DNA of 64,000 nucleotides from Rosa chinensis. Its lineage: Eukaryota; Streptophyta; Magnoliopsida; Rosales; Rosaceae. A model generated the notes under the pieces. It ran no database searches and was not told where the DNA came from. It worked only from the letters and a program-made list of their open reading frames with translations. Location: positions 80,872,347 through 80,936,346 of the forward strand of contig NC_037089.1 in NCBI RefSeq assembly GCF_002994745.2. Reading direction: 5' to 3'. This document shows, in pieces, positions 63,166 through 64,000 of the stretch (position 1 is its first letter; the number at the start of each line of letters is the position of its first letter). The position numbers and the translations under genes were made by a program.

Positions 63166-64000
63166 GTAACGTACTAACTTTCATGCTGCTTGACTATGGT
63201 TATAACTACTTGATTGTTTGAAGTGCTGATTGAATAGTACTACTTTTCAAGGTACCATGGTCTTCTGCTTCTTGAGTTCTTATCCTCCTTTTGGTTTGAA
63301 ATTCGATTGTGTTCTGCTGCTATCTGCTTCTATTTGATTTTTGATTTTTTTGTTGCTGGTGTCTTTGAAAAGGAACAACTTTTGTTAATAGCTTAAAAAG
63401 ATACAGTTAATGTGGACAAGAGGTCCAGAGCAGAATAGAACAACGAATAACAGAGAAAAGCTAAGCTTATGTGAAATGCTTTTAGTGATTGAGATTTATG
63501 GTTAGAATTGTTAAGCTTATGGTTTTAGTGATAGGTTATGTCTGTTTTGTCCACTGCATAATTGTATGTTAATATGCTTTGTCCTCTGACCAGTTTCTGA
63601 TCATTTTATATGCCCGTATGTACGTTCTTACATTATATGTAGTCTTACGTACATAAAGCGTGAGAGTGACAGTGAGGTGTCAAAACGGAGTTCAGAGTGC
63701 TTTTGAGGTTCAAAAAAATGCCCGATTTTGGTTCAAACAGGGGAATGTGTTATTTACGTACCTTCAGTTTTGGTTTGGATTGCATGTAAGTTGGAGAAGT
63801 TGGGTTTATGTGGAGTAGTGCAGGCTTCTATGGTTCTTACTGTTTTAAGTCTTAGCTAATTGTTTTAATATTGAGACCAGATTTGAAGTAATCTTTGTGT
63901 TTAAGACTTGGGGGTGGAGGTGGAGCTTTGCCTCTGATTTATAAGAAGTTAAGAACCCAACTTCTAGGCAGGACTATGGACTGGTGGAATGTGAACATAT
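63166..64000. other. Right edge, no gene recognised
   Basis: Nothing recognisable as coding on either strand. If the RPA-like exon belongs to a real gene, this is intron. Confidence 0.4.

Noticed and set aside
1..64000. CRISPR arrays, tRNA or rRNA genes
   Set aside because: None seen on either strand by eye; CRISPR is not expected in a plant nuclear genome. A tRNA scan would settle small RNAs.

Overview
The window is nuclear DNA of a flowering plant, almost certainly a eudicot. Its genes have many introns with GT-AG borders. They encode plant-specific or plant-type proteins: an alpha-expansin, a NAC factor, a plant SCC2 with a PHD finger, a plastid BCCP and large F-box/DUF295 proteins. The mobile DNA is also typical of plants: a Tat-type Ty3/gypsy element and a caulimovirid relic. 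A rosid such as a Rosaceae species would fit, but I cannot fix the genus from sequence alone.

Layout. (1) 1-7.3 kb: two tandem alpha-expansin genes on the minus strand (the first cut by the window edge), a relic of a NAC 3' end at about 1.5-1.8 kb, and a short divergent NAC gene at 4.0-5.7 kb. (2) 7.3-18.9 kb: a complete 28-exon cohesin-loader gene SCC2 (1802 aa from my exon chain). (3) 19.9-21.9 kb: a convergent gene for the biotin carboxyl carrier subunit of plastid acetyl-CoA carboxylase (276 aa, seven exons, one GC-AG intron). (4) 22.7-23.4 kb: a 5'-truncated LINE tail. (5) About 24.3-31.7 kb: a roughly genome-length endogenous caulimovirid on the minus strand, with a tRNA-iMet primer site, coiled-coil ORF, movement/coat ORF, protease ORF, RT/RNase H with stop codons and an unexplained C-terminal extension of about 400 aa. 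(6) 33-37.7 kb: mitochondrial processing peptidase beta (531 aa, nine exons) and ribosomal protein S19 (143 aa, four exons), divergently transcribed from a 327-bp shared promoter with site II and telo-box motifs. (7) 38.2-62.2 kb: a tandem array of F-box/DUF295 genes, two intact, one frameshifted pseudogene and two relics. The array is split by a nest of mobile DNA. A Mutator-like element of about 0.96 kb (TIRs, 11-bp target duplication CTTTACCGTCG) is itself interrupted by a 14,887-bp Tat-type Ty3/gypsy element with 1012-bp LTRs differing at four positions and a 5-bp target duplication GAAAG. (8) 62.2-64 kb: an exon resembling the zinc-ribbon domain of RPA70.

The most interesting system is inside the gypsy element. 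Antisense to gag-pol, just inside the 3' LTR, lies a five-exon gene (1011 aa) with a plant mobile domain, a basic NLS-like patch and a long C-terminal coiled coil, preceded by its own TATA-like box. The LTR carries a palindromic TATA (CTATATATAG) that could fire in both directions. The gag-pol side has two in-frame stops in pol while the antisense gene is open throughout.

All exon borders were chosen by eye from splice consensus, reading phase and family similarity; total lengths divisible by three and matching known family sizes support them. Nothing was tested by search or transcript data.
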